64,000 nt of DNA, taken from positions 967,501 through 1,031,500 of the forward strand of contig NZ_CP022985.1 in NCBI RefSeq assembly GCF_003425985.1, written 5' to 3'. The position numbers were made by a program, and so were the translations under genes. Source of the stretch: Mariniflexile sp. TRM1-10 (GTDB lineage Bacteria > Bacteroidota > Bacteroidia > Flavobacteriales > Flavobacteriaceae). The notes below the pieces were generated by a model. It was not told where the DNA came from, searched no databases, and saw only the letters and a list, made by a program, of their open reading frames with translations. Shown piece after piece: positions 60,755-64,000 of this stretch; the first letter of the stretch is position 1, and every line of letters begins with the position of its first letter.

Positions 60755-63700
60755 TTATTTCTTTTTTATAAAGACTGCTTTTGCTTGCACTGATGGAGCT
60801 AACAATGTTTGTATTGTGTTTCCTTTAATCATTGTTTTTGAAATAACATCACCACTAGATAAATCAATCCAAAACACTTCATAAGTTCCTTGAAAATTAG
60901 ATAAATCCAACGTTATCGTTTTTGTATTTTTCAGATAAAAAAGATATGATTCCCCCTTGTTTTCTAAAGTCCAAAAATTGCTATTGACATTTTGATTTTC
61001 ATCCACTTTCATTTCAGATAGAGCTTTGTAAAAACCAGAGATTTCTATATTAGGAATATTTGCCAATGAACCTCCTGCCATTAAAATAGGCCATCCAAAC
61101 CTTGGTGATGCGTTCGTTGAATATAACACCACTTTTTGAGGATATTTAGAGCGGTATTCCCTAACAGCTCTATACACTTGTTCTTCGGTTTCTTTACCGG
61201 TTTTCATTTTACGGGCATGTTGTCTTGGCGCTAAGTTTTTACCGCCTTCGGGCGCATAAGCAGTCCCGTCTTCGCGGTAATGCCAATAGCGAATATCAAT
61301 TAAATCGACTGTTTTTGAATATTTAGCATCATCTAATATGGCATCTTGCACATCTTTGGTGGCGCTTAAACCAATAATACCCTTACCTGAAGTTTCATCT
61401 CTCCATTTTGCAACCTCATCCAACCAAAATTGCATAAAATGAAGTGGTCCTGTATATTCGGCACTGGTAAGCTGAATGACATTACTATTATCATGAAAAT
61501 TCTCTAGAGATTTTCTTATGAATTGCTGGTGCAGTTTTTTTCTGTTTTCATTAGAAACATCATAAAACTGTTCTGCCATAAAAATACGTTTATCGCCAGC
61601 ATAAGGCACTGGCTCTGGAAAACCTGTATCATTTATATTATTTGCAGAACGCCAAGGCGAACTTGACCAATGCGCTCCTGCTTCTAAAATATTATGCTGA
61701 AAATATTGCTGATTAATTAACAACTGCCCCTTAGATTCAGCTAAATTGGCGAAACTATCCAACCGATTCCAATACCAATCGTTGTATTTTGTTAAATCGT
61801 ATTTACTTAAATGATCCCAAGCCAAACCTTGTCCCGTTCTTGCAAAAGGTTGTTCGTAAAAAGGTGGCCAAACATCGGCATCGATTCTACGAGTTCGCTC
61901 GTGGTCGTCCATGCGGCGTTCGTACCATAAACCGTAATTATGTTCTAAAGCAACGATGTTTTTTTTACTGAAATAATCAACAACCTCCTCTAAATTATCA
62001 GTAAATCCAGTACCTATTCTACCCGGCACAAATCGAGTGACATGCGCTGAAGCATTTTTAATATCATGGGCTCTTAAGCTACCTCGCCACCACTGAACAT
62101 TTGCTTGTTTTCCTGCAATAATTTTTCCGTTAGAGGTTAGCCAACCGTTTTTTATTTCAACTTTTGACTTATTATTTTTTTCGCTACTTCGACTCCGCTC
62201 AGCACTAGTTTCGCGGATGGTATTCAGTTTTAAATCATTAATAGATTTTAGTTTTGACGTATTAACAGGAATTGCATTTGATTTTGATACGTGTTGAATC
62301 CATTCTGGTAAACTAATGATAGGCTTTAATGCTTCTTTTGTTAATTCTTCAGCTTGTTCTAAAGTAGGACTTGTTGATGGTTCGGAGCCCATATCGAACA
62401 CATAAGGATCCATAGGGAGCTTTTCCAATCGATTTTCTAATTGGGCGTAAAACAAGCTTCTTGGGGTAATGTGGTTATTTACATCTTTCCAATGACCATT
62501 ACCTGTCATGATACCGCCCCAAACACCAAACGCCCAATTTTGAGCTGTTGGCGGACTATAACAAGTTATTTTTGATGCCGACGTTTCCCAAATAACGCTA
62601 TTGGCGGCAGACCAACCAGCTCCTCTTCCGTATTGTCCACGATTTTCATAACTTAAAGCGTCTCCATCAATTTTTACAATATCGAAAAGCACACCTGTTG
62701 CCCAACTGCCAATAGTGCCACTATCACTAAAAGGCATAACCGATTCGCATTGCACAAAAGCGTTGGGTCCTGTGGTACCAAAACCACCCACCGCAAAATC
62801 GTGATAACCATTTTCTGAATAGCAACGCTGAAACAATGTTTGTTGTCCTTCGGTGTAAAATGTGTGTCTTCGAAATGCGGCAATCTCGGAAACAGGTTCG
62901 GTGGAAATACAATCTTCAACCGTAATTTGTTGCGCTGTCTTTAATAACGAGACCGCAGAACCTGCTAAATGCTTAAAATTGACTTGACGTACCCAAGCAT
63001 TTTTAACATGCTCCATACTAATACCAAACCAGCGATGCATGTCATCTTTTACATTTGAAGCATCAAAAGTTGATTTCATTGCTAGGTTTTCTATTCCAAC
63101 CCGTTCAATTCTTCCTTGCCAAGTATATGAAATGATGTTTGCTTTTCCGTAAGCATCATCCAACGCCATGGTTAGAGGTGCATTAAGTGTGACTTCATTT
63201 CCGTTTATGTTTGTAACAACTCGGTTCCAAGATATATCCCAATCTCTGGTTTTCCATCCAATCCAACCTGTTTCACCTCCAAAGTCTTGCATTTGCAATG
63301 CCTTAATCCATGTTTCAGTTAAAGGTTTTTTTATAATTATTTCATCGGAAACTTTTAGTTGGGTCGCGTTTTTTATCTGAATTTTAGTAGCACCAAGCGG
63401 TGTAAAAGATGTTTCGAAATCCAACGTATCCCTGTACTTTTTATCATCAACGCCTACAACCCGAATTAAAGCTTCACGGCTAATGCCTGTGCCTAAAAGT
63501 AGTGTTTCGTTATCGGCGTTTCCGCTTCCTCTTAAAACAACCCCCGATTTTTTAATGTATAACGTCCCGTTAATTTTAAATGTGCCTTTATCTAAAAGTA
63601 CAGCGCCACGAAATCCTGAGGCATTGGCTTTTAAATTACCCACATAGTCAATAGCTGCTTGTATTTTTTGAGTAGCATCTTCGGTTTGATTTGGCACAAA

Positions 63701-63949
63701 GATTTTGGCTTCAACATTTGGAATGGCTTTTTCGGATGCCATATACCCAGCATATGAAAAATCTGGTATTTGATTCCCTAAACTATCGGCAACATGTACA
63801 ATGTCCCCATTTTTATTTTTCACAATATCTGGAAACCTGTTTTGGGCAAATCCGTTATTTACAACAAAAAACAACGCTATACTTGATAAAATAAATTTAT
63901 CTTTTTGATAAAAAACGATGTTTTTGAGAGAGATAAAATTCATCTTCAA
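60755..63949 (-). CDS. Pectate-lyase-like beta-helix fused to TIM-barrel-like domain (secreted, 1064 aa)
   Basis: A signal peptide (to about 36, GFAQ) precedes a right-handed beta-helix (about 55-530: ATQKIQAAIDYVGNL, GAVLLDKGTFKINGTLYIKK, WVRQVNFKHLAGSAVSLL, IEDCIST-like VEDCISTEPVSEI). After a linker at about 570-600 comes a second domain (about 600-960) with WWRGSLRAHDIKNASAHV, VALEHNYGLWYERRMDD, ALLINQQYF-like QLLINQQYFQHNILEAGAHW and VIQLTSAEYTGPLHFMQFW, which looks like a glycosidase barrel of DUF6298 type. No named activity can be given. The linker contains ETSAERSRSSEK, encoded by a dispersed-repeat insertion. It is the most upstream gene in the window. Confidence 0.85.
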   Translation of the reverse strand: MKMNFISLKNIVFYQKDKFILSSIALFFVVNNGFAQNRFPDIVKNKNGDIVHVADSLGNQIPDFSYAGYMASEKAIPNVEAKIFVPNQTEDATQKIQAAIDYVGNLKANASGFRGAVLLDKGTFKINGTLYIKKSGVVLRGSGNADNETLLLGTGISREALIRVVGVDDKKYRDTLDFETSFTPLGATKIQIKNATQLKVSDEIIIKKPLTETWIKALQMQDFGGETGWIGWKTRDWDISWNRVVTNINGNEVTLNAPLTMALDDAYGKANIISYTWQGRIERVGIENLAMKSTFDASNVKDDMHRWFGISMEHVKNAWVRQVNFKHLAGSAVSLLKTAQQITVEDCISTEPVSEIAAFRRHTFYTEGQQTLFQRCYSENGYHDFAVGGFGTTGPNAFVQCESVMPFSDSGTIGSWATGVLFDIVKIDGDALSYENRGQYGRGAGWSAANSVIWETSASKITCYSPPTAQNWAFGVWGGIMTGNGHWKDVNNHITPRSLFYAQLENRLEKLPMDPYVFDMGSEPSTSPTLEQAEELTKEALKPIISLPEWIQHVSKSNAIPVNTSKLKSINDLKLNTIRETSAERSRSSEKNNKSKVEIKNGWLTSNGKIIAGKQANVQWWRGSLRAHDIKNASAHVTRFVPGRIGTGFTDNLEEVVDYFSKKNIVALEHNYGLWYERRMDDHERTRRIDADVWPPFYEQPFARTGQGLAWDHLSKYDLTKYNDWYWNRLDSFANLAESKGQLLINQQYFQHNILEAGAHWSSSPWRSANNINDTGFPEPVPYAGDKRIFMAEQFYDVSNENRKKLHQQFIRKSLENFHDNSNVIQLTSAEYTGPLHFMQFWLDEVAKWRDETSGKGIIGLSATKDVQDAILDDAKYSKTVDLIDIRYWHYREDGTAYAPEGGKNLAPRQHARKMKTGKETEEQVYRAVREYRSKYPQKVVLYSTNASPRFGWPILMAGGSLANIPNIEISGFYKALSEMKVDENQNVNSNFWTLENKGESYLFYLKNTKTITLDLSNFQGTYEVFWIDLSSGDVISKTMIKGNTIQTLLAPSVQAKAVFIKKK
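62181..62215. repeat. Dispersed CTTCGACTCCGCTCAG element inside the coding linker
   Basis: The segment shares CTTCGACT-N-CGCTCAG with the intergenic element at 7967-7982. On the coding strand it is in frame and gives SAERSRS, a residue string produced by the same repeat in other Flavobacteriia proteins (from general knowledge). It falls between the two domains, where extra residues are tolerated. Confidence 0.65.
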
Positions 63950-64000
63950 GAAGTCTTAACAATTACTATTTTTGAAATTATTGCAATAAACCGTTTGGCA

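Noticed and set aside
32119..63949. Ulvan utilisation cluster
   Set aside because: Rhamnosidases and GH2 would fit, but no ulvan lyase or sulfatase is present, while GH28 and a GH140-like gene point to pectin.

Overview
The window looks like a stretch of chromosome from a low-GC Flavobacteriaceae bacterium (Bacteroidota). The evidence is the many short N-terminal lipoprotein signals, the near absence of Shine-Dalgarno sites, the Nudix-type arabinose regulator, the UxaA/FAH deoxyhexose pathway and the large set of polysaccharide-utilisation enzymes. No rRNA, tRNA, transposase, phage gene or CRISPR array was seen.

Layout. 1-13 kb holds housekeeping and stress genes. These are an outer-membrane PAP-like phosphoesterase fused to a kinase-like segment and a barrel (cut by the window edge), an HD-domain protein fused to a Pycsar-type membrane effector domain, a GAF protein, an acyl-CoA thioesterase, a methionine-sulfoxide repair operon (msrB-msrA-selO-aldo/keto reductase-second msrA), and a small membrane protein. 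From 13.2 kb to 63.9 kb every gene lies on the minus strand. 13.2-22.7 kb is an L-arabinose regulon: araB-araD-Na+/sugar symporter-araA, and tkt-tal-araR. Two identical-architecture operators (AAGTGTT-N5-AACACTT) precede araB and tkt. 22.9-31.9 kb encodes uptake and non-phosphorylative breakdown of a 6-deoxyhexose (L-fucose and/or L-rhamnose): mutarotase, FucP-type permease, dehydrogenases, lactonase, UxaA-type dehydratase, FAH hydrolase and an AraC regulator.

32.1-63.9 kb is a dense glycan-degradation cluster: two GH2, a GH67-like TIM-barrel glycosidase, a sialidase-like propeller fused to a sugar-isomerase-like barrel, two GH78, an MGH1-like (alpha/alpha)6 glycosidase, GH95, an STN-domain esterase, a second propeller, GH43, GH28, a GH140-like apiosidase and a beta-helix/TIM two-domain protein. 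Polygalacturonase, apiosidase, rhamnosidases, GH95, GH43 and GH2 together point to a branched pectin, most plausibly rhamnogalacturonan-II or a related pectic side chain. The arabinose and fucose/rhamnose pathways next door would consume the released sugars. No SusC/SusD pair is in the window; the cluster probably continues beyond position 64000.

Between genes there are several families of short repeats: palindromic elements with arms like TGAACTCGTTTAAA, a dispersed element with the core CGTAGCGATGCTATG, a GACTTCGACTCCGCTCAG-type element that has also entered a coding region, and low-complexity tandem-repeat leaders upstream of several operon genes.
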